Shown: positions 1 through 14,048 of the stretch, piece after piece
Layout of the letters: each line of letters starts with the position of its first letter
How positions within the stretch are numbered: the first letter of the stretch is position 1
Assembly: GCA_013396655.1 (NCBI GenBank)
Contig: WBMV01004160.1
Location: 496,001-560,000 of the forward strand
Direction of reading: 5' to 3'
Source: Campylorhamphus procurvoides
Lineage: Eukaryota; Chordata; Aves; Passeriformes; Dendrocolaptidae
Length of the DNA: 64,000 bases
Translations under genes and position numbers: made by a program
The notes under the pieces: generated by a model
Told to the model about the DNA's origin: nothing
Database searches by the model: none
The model's input: only the letters and a program-made list of their open reading frames with translations

Positions 1-3000
1 GATGCAAGTGAACCTGTCATCAGTCATCCAGTTAATTGTGTATGAATCTTGATTCCCTTTTCTATTACAGTCCTTCACATTGAGATCACAGTCTAAGACA
101 GGAGTGTCAGCACTAACCAGCTATGTAAGTTCATCCTTAAATACATCAATCATTTTTCTTATTTCTGAGCTAGTTGAAACAAATGGGGAGGAGGGACTTT
201 ATTTAGCTGTCAGTTGTGTCGAGAGTACAGACTGCACCTCTGGGAATATGGATACAACACAGAATGCCTGGTGTTCTCATGTTAATATTAATACACTGGA
301 TCCTGTTCCAGCTCACTTATTTTAATACTGGAATTTGAGCTTAGGGAATAGACCTAATTTGTAGAGCTTTATTTTCAAACAGAGACAAACTTCATACTAT
401 TGTATTTCTTGCACAACTGTCCACATCCGCAAAAAGGAGCTGAATTATTGTGATTTCATTACTTAAAGGTAGAAGCAAGCTATGAAGAGTGCTTTCAGGG
501 GTACTGTATAACTCCTCTGGAACTGAGTAGTACAGGTTTCCATTCTACCTCCCAGTCACACGGGTATAGAAACAGGACACAGATTTGGAGTCTGAGTAAG
601 GAAACTGTATATGAGCGCAGACTCCTTCATAGAGTCACAGCTCTTAGTTGAAGGATTTATGGGTGGATATATTATGTCTCAGCACCTGTTCTGCACCACA
701 GCTTCTGACATGGTGAAGGAATCTCCCAGACAAAATTTTGGCCCTGAAAAAAAAGTATTAGGTTCATTGGTTGGCTGGTTAAATTTTCTGAATATAGTCA
801 AGCTTCCTGATTTCAAGTTCTACATCAACAGCTAAATTCAGGTCACTGCATGATTTCATTATCACATACTCTGCCAAAATATAAAAAAAATACATTTAAA
901 ATTATTTTTTAAAAAAGTACAATACCATTTTGCCTTCATCTCTGCCCAAGTTTGGCCTTATTCTTTGTCAGAAGCCTGGTAAGCAGCCTTTCCTAGTGTA
1001 TGCAGTGTATGATGTTCAACAGACATAGGAACACTTCCGACTGAAAAATTTTCTTTGGAAAAAGTATTATGGAGATGTGTCACTTAAAAACGAGCTTTGG
1101 TCCATACTTTACATGACATTTCCCTCTTTCTTTATAAACAAAAGTAATCGCTTTCATTAACTGGGCAAGTCTTTGAAAGTTTTGAATCAAGTGTCCAGTG
1201 TTTAGTTTCATATCACATCAACAATCACCAACCAAGCTTGTATCAGGGACTTATTTTTTTGTACCTGTCTTAAAATTAAAATATATTTTTCTGGTATTAT
1301 TATTGCTTAGGTACTGTCATTCTGTCCGACTTCTATAATGACCCTTATCATTGTCATATTTCAGCACCTAAATAATAAGATTAAACCAGGCAATCTGATA
1401 AGTCAAAAGTTCTGTGGAAATGGTGATAGAAAGGAAGTTTCACTACCTTTACTCAATTTCATTCTGCTGAGGACATCAAAAAACTAATTACTAAAACAAA
1501 GCAGTTCTAGGACTCTGTTTTATGGGAGCAGAGAGAGACAAATTGAATAACAGATGATCCCCAGAAAGAGGCCTAAGAAACCAGTAATGAAATAAGAACC
1601 AGAAGTTAAACATTTGTAATCAGACTAGTACTCTGAGTATCAATGACACCTTACCAAAGGACATGTTGGCACACAGAAGTCTAACCAATGACTCCCTCAC
1701 AAAATGCAATCTGACCCACTACATGTTGAGTTATTCAAGTCAGAATTCAGTCAGAATACTATAAATGCCTCAAATGTTACTGTGATGGGCCAATTTGGAT
1801 CTTGTTTGAAGGCATAATCTGGAACTGGCATACTGTATTGTTTGTTATAATTTGGGAGGAATGGGTATGAAGCAGCTTTCAAAGGAATACACACAAATTT
1901 ACTCTCAAATGACTGAACCATATATTGCATGTTGTAAGGCAATGAGAAAAGGGATGCTGCATACAAGAATAAATTTAATTTCTCAGAGGACAAAAATACA
2001 GCACAAGAAAATAGCTGACTGTCAGATAGTAGCTTTGAAATTGCTCATTTCAAGGGTGGCAAAGATATAATGAATGCACAGAAGGCTTTGAGTTTAATGG
2101 AAGCAAACACTATTTTGGGGGTATATATCTATTTCTGCTGAAGCAATATTCCTCTTTTACTTCATCCTCTGCTAAATTTTACAAAATTGGCAATGAGAAT
2201 TATGGAAAAATAGTTTAAGAATTGCTGAGCACTCCCAGATCCTTCCTTCAGTCAGAATGAAGGAGGGTATTATGAAGTAGCACCCTGAGAAAAGATATAA
2301 TTATTCCACTGTAGAGTTGTATACAGCTTACTCCTGAGTGGGCATAGGTTATGTGCCCACCTTAAATTGTTCATAGACATTTAACAACAAATGGACCTTA
2401 ATGCACCATCTGGTAATGTGTGTCCTGTTCTTATTTATCTAATAATTAAATTCCTTTCTTTACTGATAGCTTTTACCTTGAGAAAATGTTTAGTACGCAG
2501 CAGTAAAAATGTTATAAAGTTCAAATATTTCAGTTCTTATACAGTTTACTGAAAAACACTCTTATGTTTTGCAAAAATACCTAGGTGCCAAGCGCTCACT
2601 GTTGTTCATTGCTTGCACTGGCTGCAATACAAGCTGATTTCTTCACATAGAGGGTATCTGAAAGTTACCATAAAGTGTCTGTTATATGATCTCTTCTTTA
2701 ATAAGGAAACCCTAAAAAATAGGAAACTTTGGTCTTTTTGGTCTAAGTCCAAGCAGTTTGAAAGTCTATGTGTGCTTGATGTAAAGTCTGCTGCTAGTGA
2801 ACTCATTTAAAGTGCTTATGAGGAAGATCTATATGTGTGTAGGAAGAAAATAGTATAGAAATAGAGAGTTGTGCTGCACTGAGCAGTAGAGCTGCCAGCA
2901 CTTCTGTTCTTACCAATGCTACCTTATTAGCAGGAAGTAGAGAGCCACAAGTCTGCCTGCCTTTTCGGGTATATCATTAAGTACTTAAGGGTGTCCAGTA

Positions 3001-6000
3001 TCACCGTTTGAATGGGAACATTAACAATTGAAAGATTTTCAAAATACACACTTCAGCCCACCGTGCAGTGTCTTTTCCAGCCCCTTGGAAAACTGTAAAT
3101 TGGAACTAACTATTGGAAATATCCAATGTAAATATTTAAGTTGATTATTCTTATCTTACTTGTGCATTAGCTAAAAAGCCCAAGAGGCTGCCAAGCAAAC
3201 AGTCCTGAGGAGTTCTTACTGAAGAACAAGACATTCCAGTTACTGCAGTGAAAATACAAACAGCTTTTCTCCTAACAAGTAACTGTATGAATAGAAACAA
3301 TGTTAGCATTCCACTAAATACAAAACAGTGCAGTGGGGGAATTCTTTGTCTGTTGAAAAACAAGTCTTTTTCTGAAAAACTATTGATGACATTTAAATAT
3401 TTGTTAACTAAACTAGTCCAAGGTCTAATTTATCTTTACCAATCACGGATATGCTTTTTACTCCCTCCAAAAATGAATCTGTCTTAAGTGAGTGAAATAT
3501 TTTTAGTAGGGTTTATATTTTTGTATCATAACACTTTGACCAAAAAGAAATTTATGTTTTACATAAATTACAATGTTTTACACTGAATAATATTTTCTTC
3601 AGTAAAAAAAACCTTCTAGCTTGAATCGAAACAATTTTTTTTTTTTAAATAGTAACAGGGAAGAAAATCTTGAAAATATTTCTGTATTCTTTCACCAAAG
3701 GTGTATTCCCATCCTGAAGAGTGGAGAAGGATTTATAATGAAGTATTGACATCTGCTGACTTTATAGCCTGGAATATTTGATGCAGACATCCTCATGATC
3801 TATTCAGTAATGTTATTACAACAAGGGTAATGTGTGCCGCAGCCCTTGGAAACTGACTTCCAGCATGTTTTTATATTTCTTTTTTCATAGGAAAAACAAA
3901 CAAAAACGAACATTTACAATTTTTGTATGACACTATGATCTCAGAATATTCATGTTATGAACCATGTTTTTTAAAGAGATGGACTAAGAACAGTTTTCTT
4001 CTTTACTAGTTTTAGCTACCTTCACCATAGCTGCCTAGTCTTTTCACTACAGAGAGGAATTGGTATCACCAGAGTGTGCAACATCTCCCGTATCTGTAGC
4101 ATCTTAGTCATACAAAGAGAATCTTCCCTTTCTTAGGTCTTTCTCTTATAATTGATGCACACCTGTAAATTCAATTTCAAAATTTCCTCATCTTCTCTTT
4201 CCGTTCTTTGCACACAAACCTACATACAGCCAATGTAAGAAATTTTCTCACACAGACAGTTTACATGCGGTTAGATACTCCTGACTTCACAGACACTGCT
4301 CTCTATTTCAATATATCTTATTTTCCCATGTTGGTAATAGCTACCTTAGATTTTGAGTTTGTCTTCAGGCCAAAAATCTCTCCTGGTTCATCAAGAATTC
4401 CACTTAGTTTAATAATTGAACTTTCTGAATTTATTAATTACTGTTGCTGAAAAAAATCGTTGAAGTGTGAGTAATTGTATAAAAGTAAATAGAGACAGAG
4501 CAAATGGGGAATAGAATAAATGTCACTGGCCCACTGACAAGAATTAACCAAAAAAAACTTTGAAAACAAATTCCATTCTTTCTACCTGGATTTAAAATAT
4601 CAAAAATTATGACTTGAGTTTAGGAGGTAGCATATATATACATGGAAATGCGTCTAAATTACAAAAAAAAACATCACTAGAGAGAAAACACATTATGTTT
4701 ATGTGTTATACATGCATTTATATATGCCCACATGTATGTGTATATGTGTGTGAATATATACATTGTTGAGTGTGTATACATACATATGTTGTGGATGTGT
4801 AGGAGGATGAAATATGTGTATTAATTTGCAGTGTCAATAATAGCAAAATATCACAGTAGTTAAACACACAAAGACGCACTTGTCACTGAAGTCTTGTCAC
4901 TTCTTGTATGTCCAGGCCAGAACAGAACGTAGTGTCTGCAGCACAAGATAGATCATTTCCCTTCTTCCTCTCCTCTAAATGTGCCATCTGACCTAAGGGC
5001 TCCTCAAAACAACCCAGCACATGTTGCTGTAGTTTCCTGGCTATAAATTTCGAGTACTTTTCCCTCTTTTTTCATCATGAAATCCAGGAATAATCTTCCT
5101 TTTTCATGCATCCAAAATCCCTTCATGACAGTTTCCATTCCCAGATCTCCACTTATGTTATGGATCCAGTGACTACTTTTCTTTTTTTTACTGTGAAAAT
5201 GTAATCTTCTTGCAGAAATGCAGTGCCTTTGAATACTCTCCACACATTAATCTTATCTTTAATATAATTTTCTTCTTCTTTCTCCTCCATCTGTAGCCAT
5301 GTCCTAATTTTAGGTTATAGAACTTAGTCCATGAAACATACTTCTACAAAGAAACATTCCTCTCCCGCATAATTATCTTTCCATCATCTCCCATTAACTG
5401 CTGAGTGGGCCAGAGCTATATTTTCATTTGGGCCCTGTATATTTTGATTTCTGCATGTAGGTACTGATTATTTTTACCTCACAAAAGGGTATTTATCTTA
5501 CAGCAATCACCTGATGATGGGATGAATAGTTTTTCCTACTGAGTCATACCAGTTCCTGGTGCTCCACATGTAGAAGGATCTGTAGAAAGAGGAAGTTCAT
5601 TCATGCACCAAAATGAATGATAGAGGAGGAATATTTAAGTCAAGTGACAAAAATGTCTCTCAAACTTCCTGCCAGAGAATGGTTGCCAGAGGAGGCTACG
5701 ACCATGAAGAGAAAGGAAATTCATCCATTTCTAATTTGAATGTCCTATGCCTTTAGCATAAGGCATTCAGCATTACCTCTGCGGTATCTCTCGGAGGTGC
5801 TGCACAGAACTGCGATACACTTCTGTGCCTTTGCTTCAATCTGAAAGGTAGGAATTTAGCATGAGATGATGAGATCCAAAATAATACCTTTGTCATCTGA
5901 TGCTCCTAAACAGATTAGCGGGGGAGGAGGGGTTTGATAACTCTCCTGAATCAAGGTGTCTAAATTGCCATTTGGGCACCTGCGTACTAGGTTAATGCTG

Positions 6001-9000
6001 GAGTAAACCTATTTAGCAAATTTCACACACCCAAAATTACATCATTTCTGACATGCCATGTAGGCAAGACCTTCCACCCACCTTATCACTCCCTGCCAAG
6101 TTGCACTTGCTCCCTTGTGTGCACGCAAATTCATGCTCCAGAGATGCAGGGATAGTGGGTGATAAAACTCACAGTCAGAGTTAATGATGGCCAAATGTGC
6201 CTCAACAAGTGCACAGAGAGTTTTTAAGAGTGTGAGTACAGGGAAAGGTAAAAATGTCTCAGTGAGTCTACACTAATGTAACCAAACTAATTTTTGAAAA
6301 CTAGCATGTTACAAAAAACTCAGTGACAACTCTGTTAGTATGAAAAATTATCCAGATTCATACAACTAAGAAATTCCTAAGTTTCTAACCTTTCTCTTGT
6401 AACCTTTAAAATGAAACTCTCTTCAAATGCAAATTTGAAAACGGAATAGTAAATATGGGTAAAAGCAACATCAGATTTTCAGATATTAGTTTATATTTCA
6501 AGATCACTTCCCCATGAGAAACTCTAAAAGTTGTGAAAGTTTTAGGATAACTCAGTAACAGTAAATTAGATTGCCCTAGATGATAGTTCCCGTGTTATTA
6601 GTGCATCTATGTGTGGGCCTAAAGATAATTTGCATAGTACAATCTGTATTATAGCAAGATGGGGCAAGCACAATGTTTACTTTCGTTCAACAATTGTTCA
6701 TTCTGTAGTCAAAGAATAAGGTGGGGCTGGTTCCTTTACCCTTTCTCTGCTTAGCCTTTCTTTTTTTTTTTGCACCATTGCTATGTCTCACATTAGAGGT
6801 ATGGAAAGCATTTTAAAAGCCTTTGAGGACTATCTGTTTCACTCTTGCAGCTTCTCAACAGGACTTCTTGGCTAAAGAATGCACCACACTAACAGAAGGC
6901 ATCTAATTCCAAGTTTACCATTCTGTGTGAGAAAACTGCAAGATCAGGTCTGCATGTGAGAATGGCAGGGGTTGGGTCAATAAAACAGATAAATGGGTAT
7001 TCCCTCACTCAAAATAAGATGGCATTGCTCACATCTTTACAGGTAAAGACTTTTCTTTCACCTTCAACTACACTGTGTGTTGCAAACAGTATGTGGCCTG
7101 TTCTATGCCCTAAAGCGCACGCCAGCATGTCTGGGAAAGTCTTAGAACAATTTTTGTGCCAGGCAGAAGACTAACAATTAATGAGTCAACAAAGTGGGAG
7201 TCTGCTTGAAACTGTACTGTAGCCCTCAGTTTATTGTTTTAGATACACCTCTGGCAAAAGGGAATGAGATGCCTGAGTGGGTAGGGTGTTTCATACACTC
7301 ATTTTTTTCATTATGGACTGAAATAAAGTCAACATGAGCAAGACTAGGGGTTCCGAGCAAACTTAGCAATTGCTTATATCAATATTGTCAAAAGCAGAAG
7401 CTGACTTTGAGGATCACCATTTTGCCATGACTGTCCTGAGGCTTTTCATTCTTTATTTCTACAAATGGGATGAATATGCATTCCTGAAACACCATTTGTG
7501 TATTTTAAGGTGACTCTCAAAACTGTAAATAGTTCCCCATTACTATTTTCCCTGTGTTAGAATTTTATGGCGTACCAAATACGTATCCCTTCAAGAACCT
7601 TATGCATTTGCTTTAAATGGCCTGTTGTTTTATTAAGTTAGTTGGATTTGCCTGTGTTAAGTTTATAGCTTTCTAAAGAAACCCTTATTTGGGCTACTTT
7701 TCAGTGGAGAAGTTTCCTATGGCCTATACCACGCGTAATGTGGTCATAGTTGTTTTAAAAGATAGTTCTTAGTGTACCTCAGAACAACTAGGCTGCATAA
7801 ATGGTGGCATTCCTTAACGACCTTAATGAATGACTGTTTAACCTTCTTTATTGATCATGAAAGGGAAAAAAACAGCATCCAACTGTGTTGGATGACAGGA
7901 TGTCCTGAGAATTTCTGCCTTTGGATCTGCAAACTTATATATCCTCCTTTGTTGTGGAGTACAGCCATGCAGCATGAAAAGCCACTATTTAAAGGGTCTC
8001 TAATATTTTAGAGCTGAAAGCATAAAATGCTCCCAATGTGTACTATGCTGTCAGCTCTGCTTAGTCTTTACATAATCAGAATTATTTCAGATATACACAG
8101 GAAACAAATTTTGAGGCATTGTTAATGATTTTGTTCCACTGCTTTATGTTGCAAATACCAATCAGGTGCTGATGTGCTATGTAGTTTTATATTCTAAGAG
8201 TGGTTTTGATTTAGACAGCACTTCCAGGTTCATTTAGACAGCCATCACTCCTTTTTTTTTTTGAAAAATGGTGTTCAGAAATCCCAGTACGGATTCTGTT
8301 AAGTGAACTTTGCATGCCCAAACACCATCTTTCATGTTTTTTATGCACTGTACTGGATTAAGACAGAATAACCGAAAAAGGAGCACTAAGCAGCAAAGAG
8401 GAGCTCTTTGTCACATCATGTTTGCTTCAAGATTGTATGGTCACAGACATAAGACTCCTATGAAATCAATTGAGTTTTAGTAATAGTTTACATAGCAACA
8501 GTAATTATCCTACTTTCAAAAATAACATCAACTATATATTTAGTAGAATGAAAGATCTGGAGATACAGCTGCATTTTTGGTTTCTTTGACACAGATTTCA
8601 AAAAAACCCAACATCTGAATATTGAATATCAGAGTTGAGATTATGAATTTTAAGATTATTTCAAAAGGACTGAAATTTGTCCCTCCCAACAAGACTGCAT
8701 GCTTTAGAAAAACACATCATCCTGAAGATGCATGTATTAGTTTGCTCTGGGCTCCTACAACCAAAAGACAGCAGGCACACAGGTGTACTTTAAACCAAGC
8801 TTGAGACTGTCAAGCAAGTATGGTCTAAGAACACCTGAAAGGACAAAGTAGATATGCAGAGATGTTTTCTTATGCTTCACCAGTGGAATTTCAGTATAAC
8901 CAGTGCCTGGGTGGCACTGCAGATTCCTCTGTCCAGGTTATGCTGCATATTCATTTTCTGAGAGCCAAGTCCTTTTTTGATATTTGACATTGTAAATCTA

Positions 9001-12000
9001 AAAGTTAAGGCGCATAGGGCTATTATTAGATGTCAAAACTCATTAAAAAATTAGGACAACAGTATTCTGGTTAAGTTAAAATAAGCAAGAGTCCAAATAC
9101 TGTGCCTGTTCTCCCATGAACAATCTTTTGAACTTTTGAACAGAGATGCTTACTGCTGGAAGCAGTTTTACTGTATTTTGTGTAAGGAAATTTCCGTTGC
9201 CACCTGTGTTGGAAAAAAAAATTGGATATAAAGGTATAAAATATCTAAAAGAAAATGGTTATTAATTAAAAATGCATTTGATTCTTCTGAACATGAGAAA
9301 GAATAAGCAGATGGCATAATAAGATGAGAACAAGGGGAAACTTACAGATCAAAATATCCAATTTTCTGTGTTAAATGGAGCAAATTACTTCAGGAGGTAA
9401 TAAACAAAAAATTAAAAAGATGAGAGAGAACTTTTACTTGGTTTTTCCTTATCAGCATGCACGGTACTGGAGATAAATGCTTACGTTACCCATTGTCCTG
9501 GTCTGGTTTCCTTTTTTGACTGTCCTGAAAAACTCTTAGTAAAACATTGACAATTGATGGAAGTCCAAAGAACAAGCAACTTGATTTTTTTGTTTGAGAA
9601 ATAAAAATAAGAAACCATTTAAAAATGTTATTAATTTAACTTCCTCCTTGAATCTTTAGGTAATGTTTTGCATGTCTTTGCAAAGCAAACACTGAAGAAA
9701 GCAATAGTCAAATAGTTCCTGTAAAAGGCAGTCAGTTATTACTTTCAGAGATAAGTGTGTTCATTTACCAGACAGTTCAGGGTTTTGCAGGCACAACTAC
9801 ATGCTTCATCATCTCTTCCAGGAACTTGTTTTATGAATCCAGTGAGGTCTCAGTTCCCACGTGAATAGAAAAAATATTACACTAAAGAGTGAGAGTCATA
9901 TTGGTAATGCAGGCAGTTGTGTTACTTCTCATCCCAGTAGTTCTAGAACTGTGCATTAATTTTATCTGTACAGAAGAACAGAGTATATCAAAGCCTTGAC
10001 CAGGATTTTAGAAGTTTCGCAGCTGTTTCATAGCTATGTTGTGTGAGTTGATCACATTTCTGCACTTCAGTCTCAATTCCATATCTAGTTTAGCTTTACA
10101 AAGTTGGTTAGATTATCAAAATGAAAAAGAGTGACAAATTAACACCATGTTATAAATTCCTTATCTGTAAATCATTATATGAATCAGTTATTTAACATCT
10201 TGAGAAAAAAACAGACTTAAAACTGACACATATCCCAGAAAAAAAACACAGTATGTGCAGTAATTTTCCCTACTTATGAGTAGGGAATTAAATGCTGGTA
10301 TTTGTTATACTATTTATATGAAGGACTCAGAAACACTTGCTATCATTTTATAGAAAGGGGATTGTCACCAAGTGTTAAAGGCAAACAAAAAAATGGTTAG
10401 ATTATATTCTCCAGTGTACCTGAGAATTTGGTGATTAAAATAAGTAAAGCAACCTAAATGTCATGGTCTGCCTAATAATCACTATTTCTTACAAATTCTT
10501 CTTTAGCTAAAATTTCCTTCTGCACTCTGACTGACAATGCTGATATTATCTTTAAGACTTATTACTTCTCCTTTTACCTTTGTACCATCATGCTTAGCAA
10601 GGGCAAAAGGTGAGCAGCCTGAGGAATGAAAGGTGGAAAAGAAACACACTTTTCCAACAGAAATATCACGTAATTAATGAATCAGCTTATTTGGAGAAGC
10701 TGTGAGATCCTGAACTTAAGTTGGATTCCTTTCAGAATGCACATTTAAGTCTAGCACATTGTATCATACATAGTAGAGATGTACAAAAACTTTGAAATCA
10801 CACAGTGTGTGAGAACAACTGGTTCACTCTTTAATTGAACTCTGTGCCTAAAAATCTATATATAAGAGAGAATCTGAGAGACTAAGGTTGCATGAAAGTA
10901 TGCATATATTTATGAAGGTTGCCCAGGAAGTGGATTCTTATACCTGTGCAAAACATCCATCTCAGGATTAAGTACAGTTTCCACCACTGTGCAAGTATTG
11001 TCCCAGCAGTAGGAATGCAGATGGATATCCAGTGACTTATTAGCAAAGCGAAAAGTGAGAGCAACGGTGTCTGGTTACCAATGGCAAAAAGAAATAATAA
11101 AGAATATTTTGTGTTCTGGAATGATAAGTTATTCATACCAATGCCACTGGTTTTGTCTCAAAAAATGTCTTGTCAGTTTTGGGGGAGTTCTAAAAGAACA
11201 AGAATAGTTTAAAAAAATCACTTTTCTTTGTGTATTTTTTTATGTGTAAGACCATGTGGGGGGATTCTGAATCTTGCTGAGTATCCCCTGTGTGATTTAC
11301 CCATTCATACTGTTTCTCACTAAAATTATAAGAATAAAGATGCTTTTATCTGGGGACTGTACTAGAACTCAGCTAGTACTAATATTGACCCATGTTGGTA
11401 TCAACTTTTAGATTGCTCTCTTCACTATTAGCTTGCTTTTAGGATACTTGTGTCAACCAATATTACGAATGAAATCTTGGATCCATTCTCTGTCATTAAT
11501 AAGCCATTTTTGGCATCGTACCCATTGGAAAGAAAAATTGGATTACACTGAATTAAAGTCATATCTCTACTATACATATATAATTCTTAGCTAAAACTAT
11601 ACGGTTTCTTACCAACAGATATATTTACATGAATCAAGATCCTAGAATGGATTGCGCTCTTCTAACTTTGCCAATAACTCTGTACCCAAAGACTTGGCTA
11701 TAACTATGCATTGTTTCTGCCCATGGCTGACAATTTCAGATTGTGTGTCCTTAGAATGATGGAAGATGCAGTTAATAGCGCAAATCATATGGCTGGTCAT
11801 GGTGAATTGCATTTAAAATATCTTGGCTGAGGTTCTTTTCTCTTGGAGCTCTCTTCATTGATGAGAATTACTAAAAGATTATCCAAACCAAAATGCCTTC
11901 GCAAAAACAGAACCAGATTTGGATATCTCAAATCTACTCAGAAACAAACACAAATTTACTGGTTTCTTTTCCTGTGGCCTGACTTAAGCACAGATTCAAA

Positions 12001-13560
12001 GTCTGGGTGATGGTAAACACACACAGCTTTAGAGCTGTCTTACTTCTATTACTTCCAGCTACAAGGATGAGTGTTGATAGCCAAAACACTAAGCAAGTCA
12101 AAGCACAAAGAAACAGCTGAGTGTGTGTAGGATCTGTGTGCAGGGAAAGAATCAATTACTTTGTTTTACTGAGCTCCAAACTAGAGACTGAAAATTTTAG
12201 ATTTCAGAGTAGCAAGCAGCAAAAATTTCACGCAAACATCCCAAGTCTTCACATTTTTATGCAATAGTGACACTTGCCTGTGCTAGAAGTGAGCGGGAAA
12301 TTTCAGAATCTAGCTACAAACCACACTGCAATGCAGTATGTGCTTCATTATATCTTCCAGTTTTCATAATAAAGCTAAAGAGCTAATTTCACACTTTGAA
12401 AAAAAATCTTTTTTTTTTTCTGGAGTCCTTTAAAGAAAGAGTTTGGTTGGCTTCCCTCCACAAAATATATTCTCTTTTGAATCAGGTGTGGAAACATGTA
12501 TTCTCACAGCAGAGTAAGCTAGATTCTTTCTGACTATTAATTCTGCAAAGTAGATGATTGCCTTACTTGCTTCACTTGATTCAGTTGAGGTGGAGCTAAA
12601 ATGTAAATGAAAAACAAAGCTTCTGCTTTAATCTTTGCCTTAGGCTTGACCTTGAATTCCTCGAGTTCCTACTTGTCTCATTCATTCCAGCACAATACTT
12701 GGAACAATTTCTTGTGCATTACTTGGGACAATTATTCAAAGGTAGTGAAAAATGACAGAAATTAAACAAAAGGTAAAAAGCAATTTTGGAGACCTCATTG
12801 TGCTTACCTATTCTCTTTCTTCAGGGATTTAATTCAGGGAGTAAACAGGATGCTTATCCTCTGTCTGCTCTGGCACTGTCAGTGCTGCTATTATAGGTGC
12901 TTGATTTATGGACTAAATTTCACACTCCAAATGCAGCCTGGCAAGAATAGTATCCTAGTAAAAGACTGTATCATTAGACTTGTTATGGATGTTGATAAGG
13001 TTATGTAGGGCTTATTAAATGCCAGGTATCTGTTATAGTGAATAACCAAAAAGTTAATAACCAAAGAAATAACTCACTGATAAAAGAATGTATAAGTTGC
13101 CTTATGAAATGTGTATGTGTAAATGAGTAAGATAAATTATGTTTTAAGGGATAAAAATGTGAAGGCATTTGTTGTGTAATGATGCACAACAGTGTTCTAT
13201 ATTAACAATTACTACATCTCTTGTTATTAAGATGGGAGGTTATTGCTTTATGATCCCTTGATGAGTGGAATAATAGCAGGATGTAGATAACAGAAAGGAA
13301 AAAAAAAACAGGGAACAAAAAGAAACTTATTTCAATTCTTTATGAAAACAACAACGAAAACTTCAATGAAGCTGTCTAATGTAGACACGATGGAAAGAAG
13401 GTACTAGACGTCCAGGAATGTCAGCTTGACAGCAGATGGAGCTTGCTGTGGGTGTTACAGACATGGTTATTATCCCATACCATGTAGTAATTTCACAAAA
13501 AGAACTCCATATTTTAGATACTTAAGATTGTTTTTATCTTCCCTGGGCTGAGGAAGAGTC
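1..13560. other. Unique AT-rich non-coding DNA, no gene recognised
   Basis: I see no exon series, RNA gene or well-preserved transposon in this stretch. The open frames are at most about 84 codons and resemble no family I know. The visible structure is the TG/TA tract near 4.7 kb, a pyrimidine TTC-type run near 5270-5288, several short A or T homopolymers, and a 9-bp-stem, 4-base-loop hairpin at 10266-10287. This fits intergenic or intronic bird DNA; conserved non-coding elements could be present but cannot be identified without alignment. Confidence 0.6.
4686..4795. repeat. Imperfect alternating TG/TA tract
   Basis: About 110 bp made mostly of alternating purine-pyrimidine steps (TGTG, TATA, CATA, TGTA), interrupted several times. 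It is a degenerated dinucleotide microsatellite. Such alternating tracts are known to be slippage-prone and able to adopt left-handed DNA; whether this one does is not shown. Confidence 0.6.
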
Positions 13561-13920
13561 TTGGTGGATTTCTTACTGAATTTTCATTTCAGAACTTTTA
13601 CATTTGACCCTAAAGACATTCCATGCCCAGTGAAGGAGGTGATGGAGAAGGGACTCTGCAGCACAGAAAAGCCTTCCTCCACCAGTGCAGAAGTCAAGCA
13701 TTTGCTATTTTATGAATGGAAAAAAATTAATAGGAAAGGTGTAACAGAGGTGCAGGGAAAATTTCTGAGCTGTGCTCAGAGTTTGAACTCCTTATATGGA
13801 AGAAATGTGGCAAAAGTATCCAGTGATTTCCACAGCAAGAATGCTGAAGACACGAGATGGTTAAGACACAAGGGTATTTGGGGGAGAGGAGAAGTGGATC
13901 TGGTCAGTCTTCAGAAGTGA
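13561..13920 (+). other. 119-codon open frame running into a CR1 fragment, probably not a gene
   Basis: An uninterrupted frame opens near 13561. A fair splice-acceptor-like sequence (TTTTCATTTCAG, AG at 13591-13592) lies inside its start. The predicted peptide has no signal peptide, membrane segment or family motif that I recognise. Its last part, from about 13870, lies inside a CR1-derived sequence, so at least the C-terminal quarter is transposon DNA read as protein. The first codon of the frame is not ATG. The likeliest explanation is chance; the alternative is an exonised piece of transposon flank. Confidence 0.12.
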
Positions 13921-14048
13921 AGAGTAAAGGGGCTGAGGGGAGATCTCGTTGCTGTCTGCAAAATACCTAATGCAACAATGTAGGTAACACAGAGCACACT
14001 CAGCTTTGCAGTGCCCAGCGATGTGACAAGGGGCAACAAACAAAACTA
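13870..14048 (+). mobile_element. Old CR1 LINE fragment, truncated at both ends
   Basis: This piece follows the order of the conserved 3' part of avian CR1. There is a degenerate block corresponding to the cagcctggagaagag region (13905-13932), then GGGGAGATCTCGTTGCTGTC (about 13938-13957), and last a block like the 'agcgac..gacaaggggcaac' region (about 14018-14038). The CR1 3' end and its 8-bp repeat are missing, so the copy is internal and much diverged. CR1 is the main LINE of birds and usually inserts as 5'-truncated, inactive copies. Identification is from remembered consensus features. Confidence 0.65.

Noticed and set aside
7876..7894. 8-bp stem, 3-base loop hairpin (CATCCAAC/GTTGGATG)
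   Set aside because: Expected about once or more by chance in the window; no terminator or RNA context.
8720..8780. GTATTAGTTTGCTCTGGGCTCC resembling a repeat known from mammals
   Set aside because: The match is short and the repeat in question is mammalian, whereas the rest of the window is avian.
10266..10287. Hairpin with 9-bp stem and 4-base loop as a possible small RNA
   Set aside because: Too short for a microRNA precursor and close to chance expectation.
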